Positions 9,172 to 19,006 of a stretch of DNA of 64,000 nucleotides are shown here, piece by piece. The stretch comes from Massilia sp. WG5. GTDB lineage: Bacteria > Pseudomonadota > Gammaproteobacteria > Burkholderiales > Burkholderiaceae_D. The notes under the pieces were generated by a model. The model made no database searches and was not told the origin of the DNA. It saw only the letters and a list, made by a program, of their open reading frames with translations. Position 1 is the first letter of the stretch. Each line of letters starts with the position of its first letter. The translations under genes were made by a program, and so were the position numbers. The stretch spans positions 5,580,001 through 5,644,000 of the forward strand of contig NZ_CP012640.2 of assembly GCF_001412595.2 (NCBI RefSeq), in the 5' to 3' direction.

Positions 9172-10416
9172 ATGAACCATGACGATCCATCGTTCCGGCA
9201 CGCCGGACCCGACAAGATAGCAGGCATGCTGCGGGATGCGCGGCATTATACGCTGGCCCTGTTCGGCGCCCTCGAGGAGGCCGGCTATGCCGACGCCGCG
9301 CGCCTGCCGCGCCTGCCCATCATCAATCCGCCCCTGTGGGAACTGGGCCACACGGCCTGGTTCGCCGAGTGGTTCGTGCTGCGCGCGGCGAGCAGCAGCC
9401 GGCCCGGCGATGCGGAGGGCCACAGCCTGCTGGCGCGCGGCGACGACTGGTTCGACTCGAACCTGGTGGCGCACCGCACGCGCTGGGCGCTCGACCTGCC
9501 CGGGACCGGTGCGATCGAGACCTATTGCCAGGAGGTGCTGGAGCGCGTCCTGGAGCGGCTGGCCGGCGAACCGGTCGACGACGCCGCACTGTACGCCTAT
9601 CGCCTGGCGCTGGCGCACGAGGACATGCACGGCGAAGCCCTGCTGTACACGATGCAGACGCTGGGCGTGGCGGTGCCCGGCGAGATGGCCGGGACCCTGC
9701 CGGCGCCGGCCCCCGCAGCGGCAGGGGAGATCGCCTTCGAGGGCGGCGTTTTCCTGCGCGGCGGCGACCAGTCGCGCGGCTTCGTGTTCGACAACGAGAA
9801 GGCGGCGGTCAGCTGCCGCGTGGCGCCTTTCGCGATCGACGCCAGGCTGGTCTCGAATGCGCACTACCTGTCCTTCGTGGAGGACGGCGGCTACCAGGAT
9901 GGGCGCTACTGGAGCGAGGCGGGCCGCGCATGGCTGATGGAGACGGCGCGCACGGCGCCGCGTTACTGGCGGCGCGACGGCGACGGCGACGGCGACGGTC
10001 ATGGCGGTGGCGGTGGCGATGGCGGTCAGTGGCGGCAGCTGCGCTTCGGCCGCCGCGTGGCGCTGGCGCCGGATGCGCCGGTGCGTCACCTGAGCCTGCA
10101 CGAAGCCCAGGCCTTCTGCCGCTGGGCAGGGCGCCGCCTTCCGCTCGAAGCCGAGTGGGAGTTCGCGGCCCTGTCCGGCCATCCCGGCTTCGAATGGGGC
10201 GGGCTGTGGGAATGGACGGCTTCTCCATTCCTGCCCTACGCCGGCTTTGCGCCGGACCGCTATCTCGAGTATTCGGCGCCCTGGTTCGGCTCGCGCCAGG
10301 TGCTGCGCGGCGCGTCCTTCGCGACCCCGGCGCGCTTCCGGAGTCCACATTTCCGCAATTTCTTCACGCCCGGCCGCGACGACATCTTCAGCGGCTTCCG
10401 CACCTGCGCCTTGTAA
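9172..10416 (+). CDS. senA: Selenoneine synthase SenA (EgtB-like)
   Basis: 414-residue EgtB homologue expected to couple a selenosugar to hercynine using iron and O2, leading to selenoneine. The DinB-like domain carries LWELGHTAWFAEWF (His60) and LAHEDMHGEALLY (His149, His153) as the predicted iron triad. The FGE-sulfatase domain follows (PLWE-type core, GLWEWTASPFLPYAGF) and ends in NFFTPGRDDIFSGFRTCAL, the signature of the EgtB variant family found with SelD and a glycosyltransferase, unlike the RWQFTGIRLA end of EgtB at 1002-2225. Residues 269-284 are a low-complexity Asp/Gly run. The gene is divergent from senB, and a terminator follows its stop. An ergothioneine role is less likely. Confidence 0.88.
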   Translation: MNHDDPSFRHAGPDKIAGMLRDARHYTLALFGALEEAGYADAARLPRLPIINPPLWELGHTAWFAEWFVLRAASSSRPGDAEGHSLLARGDDWFDSNLVAHRTRWALDLPGTGAIETYCQEVLERVLERLAGEPVDDAALYAYRLALAHEDMHGEALLYTMQTLGVAVPGEMAGTLPAPAPAAAGEIAFEGGVFLRGGDQSRGFVFDNEKAAVSCRVAPFAIDARLVSNAHYLSFVEDGGYQDGRYWSEAGRAWLMETARTAPRYWRRDGDGDGDGHGGGGGDGGQWRQLRFGRRVALAPDAPVRHLSLHEAQAFCRWAGRRLPLEAEWEFAALSGHPGFEWGGLWEWTASPFLPYAGFAPDRYLEYSAPWFGSRQVLRGASFATPARFRSPHFRNFFTPGRDDIFSGFRTCAL

Positions 10417-10425
10417 GCGCAGGCG

Positions 10426-10455
10426 AAAAAAAAGGCTGCCGAAGCAGCCTTTTTT
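10426..10455. terminator. Bidirectional terminator between senA and rhlE
   Basis: A8 tract, GGCTGC stem, CGAA loop, GCAGCC stem and T6 tract form a textbook intrinsic terminator that works on both strands. It separates the convergent senA and RNA helicase genes. Confidence 0.92.
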
Positions 10456-10470
10456 CATACCTTCTACCGA

Positions 10471-12024
<1,554 letters not shown>

Positions 12025-12415
12025 TGTATTCTTTACTCTCGGTATAAATCGGTGAGCGCTACGCTATTCAACAGCGGAACGCAAAATAGCAACGCCAGCC
12101 AACAATACGAAATGACTCGGAAACGAAAGAAATTTCGGCACAAAAGCTTTGCGCCGGGACGGTGCCTTTACTGAATGGCACACAGGGCGGGAGGGCTTTA
12201 TGGATGGGTATCTATCTACGATACCTGGGCTTGCGAAGCTTGCTTTTTACTACTGCTCTACTACTGGTGCATTGCCGCAGCGATGTTCGCGAACGCGTTT
12301 TTTTGCAGCGCACAAACCACACTATACCGTAGTTTCGAAAAGTCTGCAGGATGCACGCGAAAATGCGGCCAGCCTATCGGCCTGGCCGCCTCCGGGGAGC
12401 GCCCGGACCCGGCAA
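12025..12415. other. Gene-free spacer upstream of the RNA helicase
   Basis: 391 bp between the mltD-like stop and the helicase start, both genes on the minus strand. No convincing coding frame is seen. The DNA is less GC-rich than its neighbours. A minus-strand TATAGT at 12326-12321 could be a -10 element without a good -35. This may be a long 5' untranslated region, as is common for cold-regulated helicase genes, but no structure was established. Confidence 0.4.
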
Positions 12416-13780
12416 TCAGCGGTGCTTGCGGCCGTTGGCGCGCACCGACGGCTTGCTGCCGCCCGAGACACGGCTCTTGATCTCGGCCACGGCGTGCGCC
12501 GCGCTTGCCTTGATGCGCTGGACGCCGCTCAGCTTGTGGCCCTTGTGCCGGCTTTCGCCGCGGTCGGCCTCGAGCGCGATCTGGGCGTTATCGATGATGT
12601 TTTCCGTGATGTCGCCGGCGCTGGCGCTGGTCTTCGGCACCAGGATGGTCGAGCCGGCCTTCAGGCGCATCTGCGGCGGGATGTTGTTGGCCTGGCGGAT
12701 GACTTCCGGCGTGGTGCCGAACTTCGACGCCAGCGAGGCGATGCTCTCTTTCGCGCCGGTGATCTTGTGCGTGGTCCAGGACGACAGTGCGTGGCCCCAC
12801 TGCGCCAGGTTCAGATGGAACTTTTCGGCGTTTTCCTTCGGCAGCAGGATCTTGGAGTCGCCGGCGATCACCGGCTTCTTGAATTGCGGATTCAGCGCCT
12901 TGAATTCGTCGACCGACATCTCGGCCAGCTGGGCGGCCACCGCCAGGTCGATGTCCGAGGTCTTGTCGATGGTGGTGAAGTAGGGCTGGTTGTCGATGGC
13001 CGGCAGGGTCACGCCGTACTGGGCCGGATTCGCGATGATGTTCTTGACCGCCTGCAGCTTCGGCACGTAGTTGCGGGTCTCGGCCGGCATCAGTTCGGCC
13101 AGGCTCTCGAAGTCGGTCGGCTTGCCGGCCGCGCGGTTCTTCTGGATCGCCTTCTGGACGTTGCCTTCCCCCCAGTTGTACGCCGCCAGGGCCAGTTGCC
13201 AGTCGCCGAACATGGTGTACAGGCGCTGCAGGTAGGTGAGGGCGGCGTCGGTCGAGGCCAGCACGCCGCGGCGCTCGTCCTTGAACATGTTCTGCTTCAG
13301 GTTGAAGTCGCGGCCGGTGCCCGGCACGAATTGCCACAGGCCGGACGCATCCGCGGTCGACAGGGCCTGCGGATTGAACGCCGATTCGATTACCGGCAGC
13401 AGCGCCAGTTCGGTCGGCATGCCGCGCTTTTCCAGTTCCTGCACCACGTGGTACAGGTAGAGCGAGGCGCGGCCCGAGGTGCGCGCCAGGTAGTCCGGAC
13501 GGCTGGCGTACCATTGGATGTGCTTGGCGACCAGGGCATTGTCGACGTCCGGGATCGCGTAGCCGCTGCGGATGCGGCCCCACAGATCGGGATCCTTGTA
13601 GTCGTCGGCCTTGAGCGCCGTCAGGGATGCTGGCTGGGCCGGTTTGACGGCGGCCATCGCATTGATGCCGGGGGCGCTTTGCGTGATCGTGCTCGGGGCA
13701 CTGTCAGCGGCATGGCTGATCGCGGGGGCCAACAGGATCGCGAGGGCCAGGGCTTGGGTGGTGCGAGTCGTTTCGTACAT
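12416..13780 (-). CDS. mltD: Membrane-bound lytic murein transglycosylase D-like
   Basis: 454-residue periplasmic enzyme that cleaves peptidoglycan glycan strands. A signal peptide (ALALAILLAPAISHA) is followed by an SLT domain with the catalytic Glu in LLPVIESAFNPQALS, the GLWQFVPGTGRDF motif and the LALAAYNWGEGNV motif. The C-terminal part contains LysM-like sequence (TTHKITGAKESIASLASKFG ... LKAGSTILVPK), which binds peptidoglycan, then a basic tail. No lipobox Cys is seen, so unlike E. coli MltD it is probably soluble or anchored by an uncleaved signal. The ATG at 13780 was chosen for its signal peptide; the frame is open 27 codons upstream through the promoter region. Confidence 0.88.
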   Translation of the reverse strand: MYETTRTTQALALAILLAPAISHAADSAPSTITQSAPGINAMAAVKPAQPASLTALKADDYKDPDLWGRIRSGYAIPDVDNALVAKHIQWYASRPDYLARTSGRASLYLYHVVQELEKRGMPTELALLPVIESAFNPQALSTADASGLWQFVPGTGRDFNLKQNMFKDERRGVLASTDAALTYLQRLYTMFGDWQLALAAYNWGEGNVQKAIQKNRAAGKPTDFESLAELMPAETRNYVPKLQAVKNIIANPAQYGVTLPAIDNQPYFTTIDKTSDIDLAVAAQLAEMSVDEFKALNPQFKKPVIAGDSKILLPKENAEKFHLNLAQWGHALSSWTTHKITGAKESIASLASKFGTTPEVIRQANNIPPQMRLKAGSTILVPKTSASAGDITENIIDNAQIALEADRGESRHKGHKLSGVQRIKASAAHAVAEIKSRVSGGSKPSVRANGRKHR

Positions 13781-13831
13781 AGCTTTCCAGTGTTGCGTCC
13801 AGGAACGGTTAGGACTGACGAGTAAGGGAGC

Positions 13832-13861
13832 AGTGTAAGGACCAGTTAGCACGGCAGTCAA
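13832..13861 (-). promoter_or_regulatory. Candidate promoter of the mltD-like gene
   Basis: On the minus strand TTGACT (13861-13856) and TACACT (13837-13832) are separated by 18 bp, with the -10 about 52 bp upstream of the start codon. Confidence 0.45.
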
Positions 13862-14218
13862 GAAGTATGTCGGCGCGGTTACAATTTTCTTTAACTAATT
13901 ATTTTGCTAACAATCGCTTTTATATTGACAACTTTAATGAGGGTATAAACGATTTTTACGAAGATTTCATAGGCAGATTTCTTTGCGAAGAATATATACC
14001 CCCGGGTGTATGAGGAAATTGGGCGCGAACAGTTTAGGTGAAAAACGGGTTTCGTGATCATCCGGGCAGGCCCGGAATCGTCCCGAACAGGCTGATACCA
14101 GTTGCCATGGCCGTGCTTGCCAAGTTACCCCGGCTTGCCAGTCGATCTATGAGGGCACGCAAAGTGCGCGTACAATGCGGTCTCTGCGCGCCCGCGCTTT
14201 TGTAACTCTGGAAAGATC
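13862..14218. other. Spacer with an AT-rich island
   Basis: The DNA between the divergent mltD-like and DUF1415 genes is strikingly AT-rich from about 13880 to 14010 within an otherwise very GC-rich window, with runs such as TTTTATATTGACAA. No coding frame is supported. A TACAAT at 14171-14176, 42 bp before the DUF1415 start, is a likely -10 for that gene, without a clear -35. The AT-rich part may be a regulatory or nucleoid-protein binding stretch. Confidence 0.4.
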
Positions 14219-14788
14219 ATGAGCACTGCCAACCTCAATGCCGACGATGACGAAATCATCGCCGCCACCCGCCGCTGGCTGGAACGCGCCGTCATCGGCC
14301 TGAACCTGTGTCCTTTCGCCAAGGCGGTGTATGTGAAGGAGCAGGTGCGCTACGTGGTCTCGCCGGCACGCACGCCGGAGGAGCTGCTGGAAACCCTGAT
14401 GAACGAGCTGCAGGACCTGGCCGACACCGATCCGGAAAAGATCGACACGACTCTGCTGATCCACCCCTTCGTGCTGAACGATTTCCTGGACTTCAACGAA
14501 TTCCTGGACGTGGCCGACGCCGCGGTGGAAGACATGTCGCTCGACGGCGAACTGCAGGTGGCGAGCTTCCATCCGGACTACCAGTTCGCGGACACCGACC
14601 CGAACGACATTTCGAACTACACCAACCGCGCGCCGTACCCGATCCTTCAACTGCTGCGCGAGGAGAGCATCGACCGCGCCGTGGAAGCCTTCCCGGAAGC
14701 GGAGGCGATCTTCGAGAAGAATATCGAGACCATGGAACAGCTCGGCCATGAAGGCTGGGACAAGCTCGATGTCGGCCCGGCCCGCTGA
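14219..14788 (+). CDS. DUF1415 family protein
   Basis: 189-residue conserved protein of unknown function (DUF1415), common in beta- and gammaproteobacteria. The family hallmark RWLERAVIGLNLCPFAKAVY is at residues 19-38, followed by DTTLLIHPFVLNDFLDFN and VASFHPDYQFADTDPND, then SNYTNRAPYPILQLLREESID. It is acidic and soluble with no signal peptide. GGAAAG lies just upstream of the ATG. The DUF1289 gene begins inside its 3' end, so they form one unit. No biochemical role is known to me. Confidence 0.88.
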   Translation: MSTANLNADDDEIIAATRRWLERAVIGLNLCPFAKAVYVKEQVRYVVSPARTPEELLETLMNELQDLADTDPEKIDTTLLIHPFVLNDFLDFNEFLDVADAAVEDMSLDGELQVASFHPDYQFADTDPNDISNYTNRAPYPILQLLREESIDRAVEAFPEAEAIFEKNIETMEQLGHEGWDKLDVGPAR

Positions 14789-15005
14789 TCAATCCCTGCC
14801 GCTGCCGGAACGGCCTGTCGGGGAGCTCCCGCAGCGCCCCGACACACCCTGTGTCGCGGTCTGCTCGACCACTTTCGACGAGATCTGCCGCGGCTGCGGC
14901 CGCACCGTGATCGAGGTGGCGCACTGGGTCTCGATGACGGCCGAGCAGAAGGAAACGGTGTGGCAGCGCATCCTGGCGCAGGGCTACCCGCGCCGCAACA
15001 CCTGA
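14769..15005 (+). CDS. DUF1289 Cys-rich small protein
   Basis: 78-residue protein of the DUF1289 family. The conserved core TPCVAVCSTTFDEICRGCGR followed by TVIEVAHW carries four cysteines that probably bind a metal. It begins within the last 20 bases of the DUF1415 gene in another frame, indicating coupled translation. The frame is open seven codons further upstream, but the ATG at 14769 fits the family length. Function unknown. Confidence 0.85.
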   Translation: MSARPADQSLPLPERPVGELPQRPDTPCVAVCSTTFDEICRGCGRTVIEVAHWVSMTAEQKETVWQRILAQGYPRRNT

Positions 15006-15012
15006 CCCAAAT

Positions 15013-15088
15013 CAAACCGGGGTCAGACTCCGATTTTTGGCAATGTTCACTGGGATATTGCCGAAATCGGGAGTCTGACCCCGGTTTG
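15013..15088. repeat. REP-like palindromic repeat, copy 1
   Basis: Two ~32-bp arms in inverted orientation (left CAAACCGGGGTCAGACTCC..., right ...GGAGTCTGACCCCGGTTTG) separated by a short loop, each also carrying a TTGGCAAT-like segment. A second copy with the same arms lies at 24966-25040. Both lie between the 3' ends of convergent genes and could act as bidirectional terminators. The pattern resembles REP/BIME elements mobilised by RAYT transposases; no such transposase is in the window. Confidence 0.85.
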
Positions 15089-15095
15089 CTTTTAG

Positions 15096-15605
15096 TTAAA
15101 AAGTACCGATAAAGTCCTTCTTGCCGATTTCCAGCCCGTTATGGCGCAGGATGTCGTACGCCGTCGTGGCGTGGAAATAGAAGTGGGGCAGGGAATAGTG
15201 CAGCAGGTAGGTCTGGCCGCCCTGGAACTGGCGCTGGTTGGCGCCGGTGCCGACTGTGATGTCGCGGCTCTCGCCGTCCTCGATCGCTTCGCGCGGCACG
15301 CTGTCGATGAAGGCGAGCGTCTTCGCGATCCGCGCCTGCAGGCCGGCGAAATCGGTTTCGACATCCTCATAGCGCGGCACCTCGACGCCGCCCAGGCGCG
15401 CCACCGTGCCCTTGGCGAAATCGGCCGCCACCTGCACCTGGCGCAGCAGCGGGAACATGTCCGGGAACAGGCGCGCCTGCAGCAGGGCCTGCGGCTCGAT
15501 CTTCTTCAGGTCGGCATGCGACTCGGCCTTTTCCAGGATCGCCGCCAGGCTGCCCAGCACTTGCCGGAACACCGGTACGGATGCGGCATACATCGATAGG
15601 CTCAT
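15096..15605 (-). CDS. DUF1993 family protein
   Basis: 169-residue protein of the DUF1993 family, which adopts a DinB-like four-helix fold. Typical are the N-terminal MYAASVPVFRQVLGSLAAIL and the C-terminal HYSLPHFYFHATTAYDILRH with GLEIGKKDF. A strong ribosome site AGGAGG lies 7 bases upstream of the ATG, and a TATGAT about 30 bases further may be its -10. No substrate is known; the DinB-like fold suggests a possible metal or thiol-linked role. It converges on the DUF1289 gene across the REP-like element. Confidence 0.85.
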   Translation of the reverse strand: MSLSMYAASVPVFRQVLGSLAAILEKAESHADLKKIEPQALLQARLFPDMFPLLRQVQVAADFAKGTVARLGGVEVPRYEDVETDFAGLQARIAKTLAFIDSVPREAIEDGESRDITVGTGANQRQFQGGQTYLLHYSLPHFYFHATTAYDILRHNGLEIGKKDFIGTF

Positions 15606-15710
15606 CGTATTTCCTCCTCTATATATAGTAGACCGACATCATAGCAAGGCCGAAACGTGGCTGCACAGTCACGCTTGCCGCGCCAAATGCTTGCTGCACA
15701 AGACAATTTG

Positions 15711-15739
15711 CTGACTTGTGGAAACTTTGTGTGCATAAT
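15711..15739 (+). promoter_or_regulatory. Candidate promoter of the GGDEF-EAL gene
   Basis: CTGACT (15711-15716) and CATAAT (15734-15739), 17 bp apart, with a TGTG just before the -10, about 64 bp upstream of the chosen ATG. Confidence 0.45.
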
Positions 15740-15802
15740 CTGCCAACACATACCGAGAATTTTCACAAAAAGTCGTCGTCTCCCGGGTACCCCCCGTCTG
15801 TC

Positions 15803-18800
15803 ATGTCTGCTTCAGGATTCACGTCGAAAGTTGCCAAACGCATGTTGACCCTGCGCCTGCCGCGCTTGTACGGTCATTCGCTGTACGGCGCGCTGCTGCT
15901 GCTGGTGTTTGGCGGGCTGGCGGTGCCGGCCCTGGTGGGCAGCTGGTTCCTGGTCGGCGTGCAGGAGCGCCAGGCCGCGCGCACGGTGCTGGACGAGACC
16001 CTTCAGCGCAACGCCGACATCCTCGCCCTCGGCATGCAGGAATCGCTGTGGAACATGAACGCCGAGGCCGCGCGTTCGCTGGTCGACTCCGTGATGCGCG
16101 ACCCGGCCGTGCTGCACGTGCGGGTGCGCGCCCAGGGGGATGACGCCTTCATCGACGAGCGCGCCGCCCTGGCGCCGGAGGGCCGCATGTTCCGCGCCGA
16201 GCGGACCGTGGTGGTGCACGGCCAGCCGATCGGCCGCGTGCTGGTCGAGATGGACGACAGCCGCAGCCAGCATGAACTGCGCGCCAAGCAGTGGCGCTAT
16301 GCCGGCGTGCTGGCGGCGCAGCTGGCGGTCTCGCTGCTGCTGATCGTGCTGCTGCTCAAGCGCCGCCTGCTGGCGCCGCTGCGCAGCCTGACGCGCTTTT
16401 CCGACACCCTGTCGCGCGGCGACTTCGACACCCCGCTGGTGCTGGCGTCGCGCGACGAACTGGGCCTGCTGGGCGCGCAGATGGAGCGCATGCGGATCGC
16501 GATCCGCGAACTGTTCGCCGACATCGGGCGCCGCGAAGAGCGCTTCCGCACCATCGTGACCCAGGTGCCGGGCGCCGTGTTCCGCGCCCGCCCAGGCGGC
16601 AGCATCGACTTCGTCAGCGACGCCATCGAGGAGATCTCCGGCTACCCGGCGCGTCTGTTCATGAGCGTGAATACCGACCGCTGGTCCGACATCATCTGCC
16701 CCGAAGACCGCCGCATGCACCGGCGCCTGGTCAAGGAGGCGATGCTGGCCGCGCGGCCCTACGAGGTCGAGTACCGGATCGTCGATGCCGACGGGATCGA
16801 GCGCTGGGTGCTGGAGGTCGGCCAGCCAGCGGCCCAGGGCGGCGACGCCGCGTTCTGGATCGACGGGCTGATCTCCGACATCAGCGAGCGCAAGCACAAC
16901 GAGATGCGCATCGAGGCCCTGCTGGCCGAACAGGGGGTGGTGCTCGACTCGGTCATGTTCGGCATCCTGCACGTGCGCGAGCGGCGCGTGGTCTCGAGCA
17001 ACCGCCAGTTCGACGAGATGTTCGGCTATGCCGAGGGCGAGCTGGCCGGCGAGTCGGTGATCGCGCTGTTCCCCACGCCGGAGGATTGCGACGAGGCCCT
17101 GCGCGTCAGTGTCCCGGTGCTGGCCGGCGGCGCCGAATTCAACGACGAGCGCCAGTTCCGGCGCCGCGACGGCAGCCTGTTCTGGTGCATGACGAGCGGG
17201 CGCGCGCTCGACCCCGAGCGCCCTGACGAAGGCGCGATCTGGGTGTTCGCCGACGTCAGCGAGCGCCGCCAGGCCGAGGAAAAGCTGCGCCTGTCGGCCA
17301 CCGTGCTCGAACATATCGCCGACGGCGTGATGGTGATCGACGTGCATGGCCGCATCGTCGCCGTGAATCCGGCTTATACCCAGATCACCGGCTATACCGA
17401 GATCGAAGCGGTCGGCCGGGAGTCGGGCCTGACCCGCGCCAGCCTGGCCAGCAGCGCGGGTCACGAGCCGGCGTTCTACGACAGCCTGTGGCGCGACCTC
17501 GCGGAAACCGGTTTCTGGCGCGGCGAGATCTGGAGCACTCGCAAGAACGGCGAAGGCTATCTCGAGTGGCTGACGGTGTCCGCGGTGCGCGACGATGACG
17601 ACACGGTCAGCCATTACGTCTGCGTGTTCAGCGACATCACCAAGCTCAAGGAATCGCAGGATAAGCTCGATCACCTGGCCCACCACGACCCGCTCACCGG
17701 CCTGCCGAACCGCCTGCTGTTCCATGACCGCCTGCAGCACGCGATGGCGTGCGCCGCCCGCGCCAGCCGGCAGCTGGCCGTAATCTTCATCGACCTGGAC
17801 CGCTTCAAGAACGTCAACGACACCCTCGGTCACCACGTCGGCGACGAGCTGCTGAAGCAGGTCGCCACCTCGCTGTCCGGCTGCCTGCGCGACGGCGACA
17901 CCCTGGCGCGCCTGGGCGGCGACGAATTCATCGTGCTGCTGGAAGACGTCGACGGTGAGCGCGGCGCGCGCATGGTGGCGGAAAAACTGATGCATCTGTT
18001 CGAGCAGCCGGCGCTGGTGTCGGAGTACGAGCTGTTCGTCACCGGCAGCGTCGGCATCAGCCTGTTCCCGCAGGACGGGACCGACCTGAATGTCCTGATC
18101 CGCAATGCGGACATCGCGATGTACCAGGCAAAGGCGCGCGGCCGCAACGGCTATGCCTTCTACGCGCCGTCGATGGACGGCGAGGGCGTCGAGCGCCTGC
18201 GACTGGAAGCGCTGCTGCGCCGCGCGATCGAGAAGAACGAGATCTGGCTGGCGTACCAGCCGCAGGTCGAGATCGACAGCGGACGCCTGATCGGGGTCGA
18301 GGCCCTGGTGCGCTGGAACAGTGCGGAGCTGGGCCCGGTGGGGCCGGACCGCTTCATCCCGCTGGCCGAGGACATCGGCTTCATCAACCAGCTCGGGGGC
18401 TGGGTGCTGGAAAAGGCCTCTCGCCAGATGGTGGAATGGGATCGCGCCGGCCTGTCCGTGCCGAAGATCGCGGTCAACCTGTCGGCCCGCCAGTTCGACC
18501 GCGGCGGCATCGCCGGCCAGGTCGAAAAGGTGCTGCGCGAGACCGGTCTGCCGCCGCAGCGCCTGCAGCTCGAGGTAACCGAATCGGTGATCATGAACAC
18601 CGGCGACGCCATGCAGTATATTAACGACTTGCACGCGATCGGCGTCGGGCTCGCGATCGACGATTTCGGCACCGGCTATTCCTCGCTGGCCTACCTGAAG
18701 CGGCTGCCGGTGCAGACGCTGAAGATCGACCGCAGCTTCATCAAGGACATCTCGACCGATCCGAACGACGAAGCGATCGCGATCGCCATCATCCAGCTCG

Positions 18801-19006
18801 GCAAGAGCATGAACCTGGCGGTGATCGCGGAGGGCGTCGAGACGGTCGAGCAGGCGGCCTTCCTGCTGCGGCACGGCTGCCGGCGCGCGCAGGGATACCT
18901 GTATGCCCGGCCCTTGCCGCCGGAGCAGCTGTTTGCACAATGGGGACAATATGATAATGCGCGATATGGATACGCCGGAGCAGGGCAAGAGCAAGAGCAA
19001 GCCTAG
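15803..19006 (+). CDS. PAS-GGDEF-EAL cyclic di-GMP protein
   Basis: 1067-residue membrane-bound c-di-GMP turnover protein. TM1 lies near residues 28-52 and TM2 near 170-190, bracketing a periplasmic sensor domain; a HAMP-like linker (LLKRRLLAPLRSLTRFSDTL) follows, then three PAS/PAC units. The diguanylate cyclase domain has an intact RLGGDEF active site near residue 706 and HHDPLTGLPNR at its start. The phosphodiesterase domain has EALVRW near residue 832, EVTES, DDFGTGYSSL and AEGVE, so both activities may be present. The ATG at 15803 lacks a Shine-Dalgarno sequence; one at 15842 just before the first TM is the alternative. Its 3' end overlaps the next gene by 56 bp. It pairs functionally with the PilZ effector at 29052. 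Confidence 0.92.
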   Translation: MSASGFTSKVAKRMLTLRLPRLYGHSLYGALLLLVFGGLAVPALVGSWFLVGVQERQAARTVLDETLQRNADILALGMQESLWNMNAEAARSLVDSVMRDPAVLHVRVRAQGDDAFIDERAALAPEGRMFRAERTVVVHGQPIGRVLVEMDDSRSQHELRAKQWRYAGVLAAQLAVSLLLIVLLLKRRLLAPLRSLTRFSDTLSRGDFDTPLVLASRDELGLLGAQMERMRIAIRELFADIGRREERFRTIVTQVPGAVFRARPGGSIDFVSDAIEEISGYPARLFMSVNTDRWSDIICPEDRRMHRRLVKEAMLAARPYEVEYRIVDADGIERWVLEVGQPAAQGGDAAFWIDGLISDISERKHNEMRIEALLAEQGVVLDSVMFGILHVRERRVVSSNRQFDEMFGYAEGELAGESVIALFPTPEDCDEALRVSVPVLAGGAEFNDERQFRRRDGSLFWCMTSGRALDPERPDEGAIWVFADVSERRQAEEKLRLSATVLEHIADGVMVIDVHGRIVAVNPAYTQITGYTEIEAVGRESGLTRASLASSAGHEPAFYDSLWRDLAETGFWRGEIWSTRKNGEGYLEWLTVSAVRDDDDTVSHYVCVFSDITKLKESQDKLDHLAHHDPLTGLPNRLLFHDRLQHAMACAARASRQLAVIFIDLDRFKNVNDTLGHHVGDELLKQVATSLSGCLRDGDTLARLGGDEFIVLLEDVDGERGARMVAEKLMHLFEQPALVSEYELFVTGSVGISLFPQDGTDLNVLIRNADIAMYQAKARGRNGYAFYAPSMDGEGVERLRLEALLRRAIEKNEIWLAYQPQVEIDSGRLIGVEALVRWNSAELGPVGPDRFIPLAEDIGFINQLGGWVLEKASRQMVEWDRAGLSVPKIAVNLSARQFDRGGIAGQVEKVLRETGLPPQRLQLEVTESVIMNTGDAMQYINDLHAIGVGLAIDDFGTGYSSLAYLKRLPVQTLKIDRSFIKDISTDPNDEAIAIAIIQLGKSMNLAVIAEGVETVEQAAFLLRHGCRRAQGYLYARPLPPEQLFAQWGQYDNARYGYAGAGQEQEQA

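Noticed and set aside
9151..10458. N-terminal extension of senB across senA on the minus strand
   Set aside because: The added sequence is a shadow of senA with atypical composition; the family N-terminus begins at the ATG at 9150.
12149..13825. Open frame opposite the mltD-like gene
   Set aside because: Arg/Gly/Leu-rich shadow without domains; the minus strand has signal peptide, SLT and LysM features.
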